NCBI GenBank assembly: GCA_937888615.1
Contig: CALABZ010000181.1
Coordinates: 1 to 17,206, forward strand
Reading direction: 5' to 3'
Source of the DNA: an uncultured Lentisphaeria bacterium
GTDB taxonomy: Bacteria; Verrucomicrobiota; Lentisphaeria; Victivallales; Victivallaceae
DNA: 17,206 bases
Part shown: in pieces, positions 1 through 5,469 of the stretch
Layout of the letters: the number at the start of each line of letters is the position of its first letter
How positions within the stretch are numbered: position 1 is the stretch's first letter
Made by a program: the position numbers and the translations under genes
The notes under the pieces: model-generated
Seen by the model: the letters and a program-made list of their open reading frames with translations, nothing else
Databases searched by the model: none
What the model was told of the DNA's origin: nothing

Positions 1-103
1 CAAACGACTGATGGAGGAGAATCAGAAATGCCAGACTCGCCGCCGTGATTCCTTTGCCAAGGCTGGAAACGACGCCGCCGGTAATGAAGATATGCGCGGT
101 CAT
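1..103 (-). CDS. pyrG: CTP synthase, N-terminal fragment (runs off or is corrupted at left edge)
   Basis: CTP synthase aminates UTP to CTP using ATP and glutamine. Reading leftward from the ATG at 103-101, the protein begins MTAHIFITGGVVSSLG and continues KGITAASLA, the universal N-terminus of this family including its P-loop-like nucleotide-binding turn. About 26 residues match. From base 24 down to base 1 the reading (LILLHQSF) no longer resembles CTP synthase, which would continue with a leucine-rich helix and then the FDPY/NVDPGTMSP region. These last 24 bases are an exact inverted copy of the end of carA, so the true gene sequence is probably only bases 25-103. The ATG shares one base with the carA stop codon (TAATG), implying translational coupling. 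Identification is firm; the sequence left of base 25 is suspect. Confidence 0.85.
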   Translation of the reverse strand, partial: MTAHIFITGGVVSSLGKGITAASLAFLILLHQSF

Positions 104-130
104 TATTGATTCTCCTCCATCAGTCGTTTG
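1..130. repeat. 24-bp perfect inverted repeat at the window edge (likely assembly foldback)
   Basis: Bases 1-24 are the exact reverse complement of bases 107-130, with 82 bases between the arms. The right arm belongs to the authentic 3' end of carA (codons for the last residues, KRLMEENQ). The left arm sits where pyrG should continue and breaks its protein similarity. The match stops at base 25/106 (G against T), and on the left it is cut by the window end, so it may be longer. A perfect inverted copy that ends at a sequence edge and destroys a conserved gene is typical of foldback chimeras in amplified or metagenomic DNA. It is not a plausible terminator because it lies inside coding sequence. 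Confidence 0.9.
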
Positions 131-1218
131 AACTGTTCGAACAGGTAATGCGAATCATGCGGGCCGGGGGCGGCCTCGGGATGATATTGGATGCTGAACG
201 CCGGGGCGCTGCGGTGACGAATGCCTTCGATGGTCCGGTCGTTGAGGTTCAGGTGCGTGACTTCCAGACATTCCGGGAGGTCTTCCTGGAGGAGCGTGAA
301 GTTGTGGTTTTGCGAAGTGATTTCAATTTCGCCGGTCTTCAGGTTCTTGACCGGATGGTTGCAGCCGTGATGTCCGAAGCGGAGCCGTCCGCATTTCGCT
401 CCCATCGCGATTCCGAGAAGCTGGTGTCCGAGGCAGATACCCATCAACGGAACTTTGCCCACCAGGCCGCGGATGCAGTCCCGTGCGTAAGTAACGGCGG
501 AGGGGTCGGCCGGGCCGTTGGAGAGGAACACGCCGTCCGGCTTCATGGCGAGAATTTCCTCGGCGGTGGTTTTGGCGGGGACCACGCGCACCTGCATGTC
601 GTTGTCGGTCAACTGGCGCAGAATATTGTATTTGATGCCGAAGTCGATCGCCACCACTTTCAGTTTGCCGTCTTCGCTCCAGTTGAACGACGTGCCTGCG
701 GTGACCCGGGAGGCGTAGTCCTGATTGTCAAGTCCTTCCCAACTTTTGGCTTTTTCGATGGCTTCGGCTTCCGTGAGCGGCTCGTCGGTGACGTGAAGAT
801 AAGCCTTTTGAGTACCGTTGTTGCGCAGGTGCAGTGTCAGGCGGCGGGTGTCAACGCCCGCGATGCCCGGGATGCCATTCTCGGCCAGCATGTCGGACAG
901 GGCGATTTCCGAACGGAAGTTCGACGGTTCATTCAGGTTGTGAATGACCAGGCCGCTGAGAAACAGCGTCCGGGATTCCATATCGGTACGGTTGCAGCCG
1001 TAATTGCCGATCTCGGGGGCGGTCAGGGTGACGAATTGACCGGCGTAGGAGGGGTCGGTAATGATCTCCTGATACCCGCTCATGCCGGTATTGAATACCA
1101 ATTCACCTACTTTGTCGACCGGAGCCCCAAAGCTCCAGCCGTGAAAAATCTCTCCATCGGCCAGCGCCAGAAAGGCTTTCCTTTCCCGCTTCTTTTTCCA
1201 GTTATAGTCTTTTGTCAT
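103..1218 (-). CDS. carA: Carbamoyl-phosphate synthase small (glutaminase) subunit
   Basis: CarA hydrolyses glutamine and channels ammonia to CarB for carbamoyl phosphate, the precursor of arginine and pyrimidines. The 371-residue protein has the usual length. Residues about 12-140 form the CPSase small-chain domain, with the signature NTGMSGYQEI at 43-52 followed by ITDPSYAGQ. Residues about 186-368 form a class I glutamine amidotransferase domain: nucleophile Cys262 in GICLGHQ (260-266), and His346 and Glu348 in QYHPE. The catalytic triad is intact. The start ATG lies one base after the stop of the upstream amidophosphoribosyltransferase gene, with a modest AAGAG at 1232-1228 as ribosome site, and the stop overlaps the pyrG start. 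CarB is not in the window; pyrG follows instead, so CarB must be encoded elsewhere or farther downstream. Identification is very secure. Confidence 0.97.
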   Translation of the reverse strand: MTKDYNWKKKRERKAFLALADGEIFHGWSFGAPVDKVGELVFNTGMSGYQEIITDPSYAGQFVTLTAPEIGNYGCNRTDMESRTLFLSGLVIHNLNEPSNFRSEIALSDMLAENGIPGIAGVDTRRLTLHLRNNGTQKAYLHVTDEPLTEAEAIEKAKSWEGLDNQDYASRVTAGTSFNWSEDGKLKVVAIDFGIKYNILRQLTDNDMQVRVVPAKTTAEEILAMKPDGVFLSNGPADPSAVTYARDCIRGLVGKVPLMGICLGHQLLGIAMGAKCGRLRFGHHGCNHPVKNLKTGEIEITSQNHNFTLLQEDLPECLEVTHLNLNDRTIEGIRHRSAPAFSIQYHPEAAPGPHDSHYLFEQFKRLMEENQ

Positions 1219-1219
1219 T

Positions 1220-2974
1220 TTAGTATGCTCTTGTATTTACATGTTCGAGATAATTTACGAGGGCTTGATTTACCACGCGGTAGCCGCCCGGAGTCGGATA
1301 ATCTCCGGTGAAATACCAGTCGCCGGTATGGTTCGGGCAGCATTTCCGCAGGGAGGCGGGGGTCTGAAAAACGACCGCCAGTTCGGCTTTGAGACCGGTT
1401 GGGCGCAGTCTTTCGGCGATGGCCTGTACCAGTTCGTCGAAGCTGAATGCGCCATAGATTTCCCGCAGCGGGTCGGTCAAGGGGGCTTTCCCCTTCAACG
1501 CGGCGCGGGCCTGGGCGACCTGCCGTTCCAGAAGGTCGGTCCGACCTGATTTTTTCAGCAGGTCGACGACGGCTTCAAAAGCGATCAGTTCCTTTAAGCT
1601 TCCCATATCGATGCCGTAGCAGTCCGGGTAGCAGATCGGGGGCGCCGCGGAGGCGATGACGATCTTTTTCGGGGACAGGCGGTCGAGCATGGGCAGGATG
1701 GCGTTGTGGACGGTGTTGCCGCGGACGATGGAGTCGTCGATCACCACCAGCGTGTCGAGTCCCGGACGGATCAGTCCGTAGGTGACGTCGTACACGTGCA
1801 TGGAGAAGTCTTCACGGGCGACGGCGTCGGCGATGAAGGTGCGGAATTTGGCGTCCTTGACGGCGACCTGACCGAAACGCAGGGGTTTGTTCAACTGCAT
1901 TTTCATCAGGGCCTCGAGCATGCCGTGGAAACTGATCTGGGCCGTGTTGGGGATGTAGGAGAAGAAAGCGTTTTCGACTCCGTCGGCCAGATTTTTCAGG
2001 ACATCGGGTACCAGGGCGCAACCCATGGCCTTGCGTTCCTGATGGATATCGGCGTCATTGCCGCGCGAGAAGTAGATTCGTTCGAATACGCATTTGCGTA
2101 TCGGTTTCGGCGCCAGGCACTCGGAGAGTTCGACTCCGCCGTCCTGATCGATGGTCAGCGCATGGCCGGGGGGTAACTCCTGCACCTGTTCGGGAAACAG
2201 GTCAAAAGCGGTCTGGATGGCGGGGCGTTCGGAGGCCACGACCGCGACTTCGTCGTTCACATAATAGAATGCCGGGCGGATGCCGTTTGCGTCGCGCAGG
2301 GCAAAAGCGTGTCCGTCTCCGAATATCCCGCATAAAGTAAAAGCGCCGTCGAAAGATTCGGCGGCGCGTTTGAGGACGGCGACAATGTCGGTTTGTTTAT
2401 TTTGTTTTGTCATGGCTTGCTCGAGGCAATGGCCGATCAGGTGCAGGATAAGGGCGCCGTCCTGCTTGCTGGAGGGGTGATGACCGGTCTCCAACAGTTG
2501 ATTGAATATTTCAATGGTATTCGTCAGGTTGAAATTGCCGGCCATCAGCAAAGTCCGGTTCAGGCAGGTGCTTTCGCGGACAAAGGGATGGCAGGCGGCT
2601 TCGCCTTGAATGCCGAAAGTTCCATAGCGCAAGTGACCGAGCAGCAGTTCTCCGGCCAGCGGATAATAGGGGAGCTGTTCCGGATGCTCTTTTTTTAGAA
2701 TTTCGATTTGCCCGCCGATGCGTTCCAGAAGATTCGCGAGTGGCATCTTGCGGGCGGATTTTTCCATTTGAAATGCCGGACGTCCCGGCTCCTGATGCAG
2801 TTTGACGCCGGCAATGCCGGCGCCGTCCTGACCGCGGTTGTGCTGCTTTTCGAGGAGCAGCGATAATTTTTGATAACCGTAAAATTCGGTATTGTATTTG
2901 CACAGATAATGCTCCGGCTTCTTTCGGAGCCGGAGCATTGTAACTGCGCATTCATGTTTGATCGAATCAGACAT
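1220..2974 (-). CDS. purF: Amidophosphoribosyltransferase (glutamine PRPP amidotransferase), Bacteroidetes-like form
   Basis: This enzyme makes 5-phosphoribosylamine from PRPP and glutamine, the first step of purine synthesis. Numbered from the ATG at 2974 the protein has 584 residues, longer than the roughly 470-500 of classical PurF. An N-terminal Ntn-hydrolase domain carries Cys9 in KHECAV, NRGQDGAG (46-53), RYGTFG (116-121) and AGNFNLTN (145-152). A phosphoribosyltransferase domain carries the PRPP loop VVIDDSIVRGNT (410-421) and the ASAAPPI..CYGIDM block (441-457). The nucleophile cysteine does not directly follow the initiator, so a short propeptide must be removed, as in Bacillus PurF. 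A GTG at 2983 is an alternative start (587 residues), but the ATG gives the KHEC spacing I recall for Bacteroides homologues. No strong Shine-Dalgarno site is visible; the gap to the glutamine synthetase stop is only 19 nt, so the genes are probably co-transcribed. The PRPP loop separates it from other Ntn amidotransferases. Confidence 0.9.
   Translation of the reverse strand: MSDSIKHECAVTMLRLRKKPEHYLCKYNTEFYGYQKLSLLLEKQHNRGQDGAGIAGVKLHQEPGRPAFQMEKSARKMPLANLLERIGGQIEILKKEHPEQLPYYPLAGELLLGHLRYGTFGIQGEAACHPFVRESTCLNRTLLMAGNFNLTNTIEIFNQLLETGHHPSSKQDGALILHLIGHCLEQAMTKQNKQTDIVAVLKRAAESFDGAFTLCGIFGDGHAFALRDANGIRPAFYYVNDEVAVVASERPAIQTAFDLFPEQVQELPPGHALTIDQDGGVELSECLAPKPIRKCVFERIYFSRGNDADIHQERKAMGCALVPDVLKNLADGVENAFFSYIPNTAQISFHGMLEALMKMQLNKPLRFGQVAVKDAKFRTFIADAVAREDFSMHVYDVTYGLIRPGLDTLVVIDDSIVRGNTVHNAILPMLDRLSPKKIVIASAAPPICYPDCYGIDMGSLKELIAFEAVVDLLKKSGRTDLLERQVAQARAALKGKAPLTDPLREIYGAFSFDELVQAIAERLRPTGLKAELAVVFQTPASLRKCCPNHTGDWYFTGDYPTPGGYRVVNQALVNYLEHVNTRAY
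2908..2939 (-). other. Strong stem-loop in the early coding region of the purF-like gene
   Basis: Bases 2908-2918 and 2929-2939 are perfectly complementary, giving an 11-bp stem (core ATGCTCCGGC with GCCGGAGCAT) around a 10-base loop. On the mRNA it begins about 35 nt after the A of the ATG and spans codons 12-23. No U-tract follows, so it is not an intrinsic terminator. A role in translation or mRNA processing is possible but unproven; the same bases also code for residues MLRLRKKPEH. Confidence 0.5.
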
Positions 2975-2993
2975 ATAATGCACCCGAGCTTAA

Positions 2994-5117
2994 TTAATAG
3001 ATGAAAAGCATTTCCCGATATTTCGGCAACGGCCAGTCATTGTCATTGACAATTCCTTCCATTGAGTCAACAACCGGACGCAATCCTTCCATTGCTTTTA
3101 TAATAGCTTGAGAATCACCCTTGATCAGGGCTTTTTCAAGCACGGCGGATTTTTTATCCATGTCGTCGAGACCTTCGCCGAGCATGGTTACTCGTTTTTC
3201 AAGGGCGGCCACACCGGCTTTTACTTTCAGATCCCTGGCGCTTTGCATGGCGCTCAGGGCCTTCTTGAATTGCTTGGTGACGACCGGGATGATAATATTG
3301 CGAACCATTTCCAGCGAAATTCCGCCTTCGATCTTGATCTTGCGGTCGAATTCATGGACGAACACATCGCAGCGGGAAACAAGTTCCTGCGGCGTGAATA
3401 CGCCATGTTTTTCGAAAAGTTCCACACTGGCTTTGCTGGTCAGCGCACAGAGGCCTTCAACCGCGTTCTTGGCCATCGGCAAACCGCGACTGGTTGCTTC
3501 CTTAAGCCATTCATCACTGTAATTGTCGCCGTTGAAGATGATGCGTTTGTGCTTGACAACGAGCTTTTGAAGTTCTTCGTTGAACGTCTTGGCTTTGAAT
3601 TTTTCCACCTTGGCGGCGATGTCGTTGAGCGCATCGGCGACGATGGTGTTCAGGACCATCATCGGGCCGGCGCAGGATTGGCTGGAACCGGGCGCGCGGA
3701 ATTCAAATTTGTTGCCGGTAAAGGCGAACGGACTGGTCCGGTTGCGGTCGGTGGCGTCGCAGGGCAGGGGCGGCAGCGTATCGACGCCGATCCGGAGCGG
3801 AGCGACCTTGCGGCTCGACATCTTGTCGCCATTCTGCAGTTGCTCGATGATTCCGTTCAACTGGTCGCCCAGGTAGATCGAAATGATTGCCGGGGGCGCT
3901 TCGTTGGCGCCGAGGCGATGGCTGTTGCCCGCGCCGGCCACACTGGCGAACAGCAGTTCGCTGTATTTGTCCATCGCCATGATGATGGCGCTGAGGACGG
4001 TCAGGAAGATCGCGTTTTGTTCCGGATCGTTGCCGGGTTGGAGCAGATTGGTGTCGCCGTAGCAGAACGACCAGTTATTGTGTTTGCCGGAGCCGTTGAT
4101 GCCGGCGAACGGTTTTTCATGCAGCAGGCAGACCAGGCCGTTGCGGTCGGCGACTTGGCGCAGCACTTCCATGACCAGCATGTTGTGGTCCACCGCCAGG
4201 TTGACCGATTCAAACATCGGGGCGATTTCGAATTGGGCCGGGGCCACTTCGTTGTGGCGGGTCTTGGCCGGGATGCCGAGGCGCCAGAGTTCCTTTTCCA
4301 CTTCACCCATGAATTTCAGGATGCGTTGCTTGATCGCGCCGAAATAGTGGTCTTCCAATTGTTGGTGTTTCGGCGGCGGTGCGCCAAAAAGAGTACGCCC
4401 GGTTTGTACCAGGTCCGGGCGATGCAGATAAAACATTTTGTCGATCAGAAAATATTCTTGTTCGGCGCCGAGGGTGATCGACACCCTGGCGTCGGGTTGT
4501 CCGAACGCTTTCATCAAACGTTTGGTAGCCTTGGACAGAGCTTGGTTGGAACGGAGCAGGGGGGTCTTTTTGTCAAGCGGCACGCCGGTGTAGGAGCAGA
4601 AAACCGTCGGGATGCAGAGGGTGGCGCCGTTGGCATGGCGCTTGATGAACGCCGGGCTGGTCGGGTCCCATGCGGTATAGCCGCGCGCTTCGAAAGTACT
4701 GCGAAGGCCGCCGGACGGGAAACTGGAGGCGTCGGGTTCGCCGACGATCAGGTTCTTGCCGGAAAAGGTCATGATGGCCTTGTCGCCGCAGGGTTCCAGG
4801 AACGAGTCGTGTTTTTCGGCAGTGGTGCCGGTCAGCGGGAGGAACCAGTGGGTGTAATGGGTGGCGCCGTGGTCGATGGCCCATTTTTTCAGGCCGTGTG
4901 CCACATCGGCGGCGATTTCGGCGTCGAGGGGCTCACCGTTTTGAACGGTGGCGAGCAGTTTTTTCGCCGTAGGCCGCGGCAGATACTCGTTAATGGAATC
5001 GGTGTTGAAAACATCAATTCCGTAATAGTCGATGTTGCCGTCGAGATTTTGGGCTGGCGCTTCGATGCTGCGGGCCGCAATGGCATCAAGGGCATTGCTT
5101 CTGCTTGACATGCTCAT
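2994..5117 (-). CDS. glnN: Glutamine synthetase, class III (GSIII, GlnN type)
   Basis: The enzyme condenses ammonia and glutamate with ATP to make glutamine, the entry point for nitrogen here. At 707 residues it has the length of class III enzymes (about 700-730), far above GSI (about 450-470). The N-terminus has YGIDVFN (32-38) and a HYTHWFLPLTGTTAEKHDSF block (87-106), both typical of GSIII. Active-site motifs are present: GAEQEYF (217-223), NEVAPAQFE (289-297) with metal and substrate-binding residues, NGSGKHNNWSF (341-351), and RNRTSPFAFTGNKFEFR (458-474). The GSI adenylylation tyrosine loop is not evident, so control is more likely transcriptional. The start is supported by AAGGAG at 5131-5126, 8 nt upstream of the ATG. 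It is the first gene of the leftward operon and is preceded by a near-consensus sigma-54 promoter. The symbol glnA is used for some GSIII genes too. Confidence 0.97.
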   Translation of the reverse strand: MSMSSRSNALDAIAARSIEAPAQNLDGNIDYYGIDVFNTDSINEYLPRPTAKKLLATVQNGEPLDAEIAADVAHGLKKWAIDHGATHYTHWFLPLTGTTAEKHDSFLEPCGDKAIMTFSGKNLIVGEPDASSFPSGGLRSTFEARGYTAWDPTSPAFIKRHANGATLCIPTVFCSYTGVPLDKKTPLLRSNQALSKATKRLMKAFGQPDARVSITLGAEQEYFLIDKMFYLHRPDLVQTGRTLFGAPPPKHQQLEDHYFGAIKQRILKFMGEVEKELWRLGIPAKTRHNEVAPAQFEIAPMFESVNLAVDHNMLVMEVLRQVADRNGLVCLLHEKPFAGINGSGKHNNWSFCYGDTNLLQPGNDPEQNAIFLTVLSAIIMAMDKYSELLFASVAGAGNSHRLGANEAPPAIISIYLGDQLNGIIEQLQNGDKMSSRKVAPLRIGVDTLPPLPCDATDRNRTSPFAFTGNKFEFRAPGSSQSCAGPMMVLNTIVADALNDIAAKVEKFKAKTFNEELQKLVVKHKRIIFNGDNYSDEWLKEATSRGLPMAKNAVEGLCALTSKASVELFEKHGVFTPQELVSRCDVFVHEFDRKIKIEGGISLEMVRNIIIPVVTKQFKKALSAMQSARDLKVKAGVAALEKRVTMLGEGLDDMDKKSAVLEKALIKGDSQAIIKAMEGLRPVVDSMEGIVNDNDWPLPKYREMLFIY

Positions 5118-5125
5118 TTCTTTGA

Positions 5126-5131
5126 CTCCTT
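5126..5131 (-). promoter_or_regulatory. Ribosome binding site of the class III glutamine synthetase gene
   Basis: Read on the minus strand this is AAGGAG, 8 nt upstream of the ATG at 5117. It is the best Shine-Dalgarno match in the leftward operon and fixes the start at 5117, since the next in-frame ATG (5111) would be at 14-nt spacing. Confidence 0.85.
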
Positions 5132-5175
5132 AAAAAATTCATTACTTAAGTTGGATTTGGGCTATAAATAGCACA

Positions 5176-5192
5176 AGCAAATACCATGCCAA
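5176..5192 (-). promoter_or_regulatory. Sigma-54 (-24/-12) promoter driving the glutamine synthetase operon
   Basis: The minus strand reads TTGGCATGGTATTTGCT, that is TGGCAT, five bases, TTGCT. The established consensus is TGGCAC-N5-TTGCW, so the invariant GG and GC are present at exact spacing with one deviation (T for the last C of the -24 box). The predicted transcription start is near 5166, giving a leader of about 48 nt before the ATG at 5117. Position, orientation and the link to nitrogen metabolism all support it. Confidence 0.8.
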
Positions 5193-5235
5193 TTTAAATT
5201 CGGCCTGAAATCTCTTTCAATATTTATAATCTACC

Positions 5236-5245
5236 ACAAATTTGT
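5236..5245. promoter_or_regulatory. Putative activator operator, copy 1 (ACAAATTTGT palindrome)
   Basis: A perfect 10-bp palindrome, ACAAATTTGT, flanked on the right by AAAA as in copy 2. Its centre lies about 75 bp upstream of the predicted glutamine synthetase start and about 193 bp upstream of the predicted gltB start. This is within the usual range for sigma-54 enhancer sites. The binding protein is not known; the NifA-type activator encoded at 13251-14789 is the obvious candidate. Confidence 0.55.
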
Positions 5246-5264
5246 AAAAATGCAAGAAAATTTC

Positions 5265-5282
5265 TTTTACAAATTTGTAAAA
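5265..5282. promoter_or_regulatory. Putative activator operator, copy 2 (18-bp perfect palindrome)
   Basis: TTTTACAAATTTGTAAAA is a perfect 18-bp palindrome containing the same ACAAATTTGT core as copy 1. The two centres are 33 bp apart, close to three helical turns, which would place two dimers on nearly the same face of the DNA. It lies about 108 bp from the predicted glutamine synthetase start and about 160 bp from the predicted gltB start. It does not match the canonical NifA site TGT-N10-ACA or the NtrC site I know, so the specificity would be distinct. Confidence 0.6.
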
Positions 5283-5396
5283 TATACAATAAGCTAATAT
5301 AGTCATGTAAATGGAAATGCCAAAGAGCGCCGGTCTGCTGAAATCGGATGGCGTTTGAGGTTGTTCCATTTGACGCTACAACGGTCCGGTAATGCC

Positions 5397-5405
5397 TGTT
5401 ATAAT
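5397..5405 (+). promoter_or_regulatory. Possible housekeeping extended -10 promoter for gltB
   Basis: TGTTATAAT is a perfect extended -10 element (TG-N-TATAAT). No good -35 box lies 16-18 bp upstream, which extended -10 promoters can tolerate. Its start point would fall near 5412, inside the sigma-54 -24 element, so the two polymerase forms would compete. It may be chance in AT-rich DNA. Confidence 0.4.
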
Positions 5406-5407
5406 AT

Positions 5408-5423
5408 TGGCACAATATTTGCT
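5408..5423 (+). promoter_or_regulatory. Sigma-54 (-24/-12) promoter driving the gltB operon
   Basis: TGGCACAATATTTGCT is an exact match to the sigma-54 consensus TGGCAC-N5-TTGCW, with a further T upstream at 5407. The predicted start is near 5434, leaving a leader of about 36 nt before the gltB ATG at 5470. An exact match at this position and orientation, upstream of GOGAT, is strong evidence. Confidence 0.88.
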
Positions 5424-5457
5424 TGATTTATAAAAAGGCAAAAATCCACAAACTTTT

Positions 5458-5461
5458 GGAG
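5458..5461 (+). promoter_or_regulatory. Ribosome binding site that decides the gltB start
   Basis: GGAG lies 2 nt before the first ATG (5464) but 8 nt before the second in-frame ATG (5470). The normal spacing of 5-9 nt favours 5470, so the first two codons of the longest frame are probably not translated. Confidence 0.7.
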
Positions 5462-5469
5462 AAATGAAG

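Larger units (their letters stand above)
5118..5463. promoter_or_regulatory. Divergent control region between the glutamine synthetase and GOGAT operons
   Basis: This 346-bp gap is the only long non-coding stretch in the window and is clearly AT-richer than the genes. From left to right it holds the glutamine synthetase ribosome site, a leftward sigma-54 promoter, two ACAAATTTGT palindromes, a rightward extended -10 element, a rightward sigma-54 promoter and the gltB ribosome site. An 8-bp inverted repeat (AAATGGAA at 5309-5316, TTCCATTT at 5364-5371) also occurs but is too short and widely spaced to interpret. I see no tRNA, no riboswitch I recognise and no convincing small protein; the 63-codon minus-strand frame at 5224-5415 covers the promoter elements and has no recognisable content. 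Confidence 0.85.

Noticed and set aside
106..1311. A 401-codon plus-strand open frame opposite carA
   Set aside because: It is the antisense of carA with low-complexity, Val/Gly/Arg-rich content and no recognisable domain. High G+C third positions keep the opposite frame open.
4635..4651. A sigma-54-like sequence inside the glutamine synthetase gene (TTGGCATGGCGCTTGAT)
   Set aside because: It lacks the invariant GC of the -12 box and lies within coding sequence pointing against the gene.
3108..5108. A 666-codon plus-strand open frame opposite the glutamine synthetase gene
   Set aside because: The sense strand encodes an intact 707-residue GSIII with all motifs. The antisense frame has no family resemblance.
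5309..5371. 8-bp inverted repeat AAATGGAA / TTCCATTT in the control region
   Set aside because: The arms are short, 47 bases apart, and the complementarity does not extend. Chance is likely in AT-rich DNA.
5224..5415. A 63-codon minus-strand open frame in the divergent control region
   Set aside because: It covers the palindromes and the sigma-54 promoter, has no ribosome site I can see, and its translation resembles nothing.
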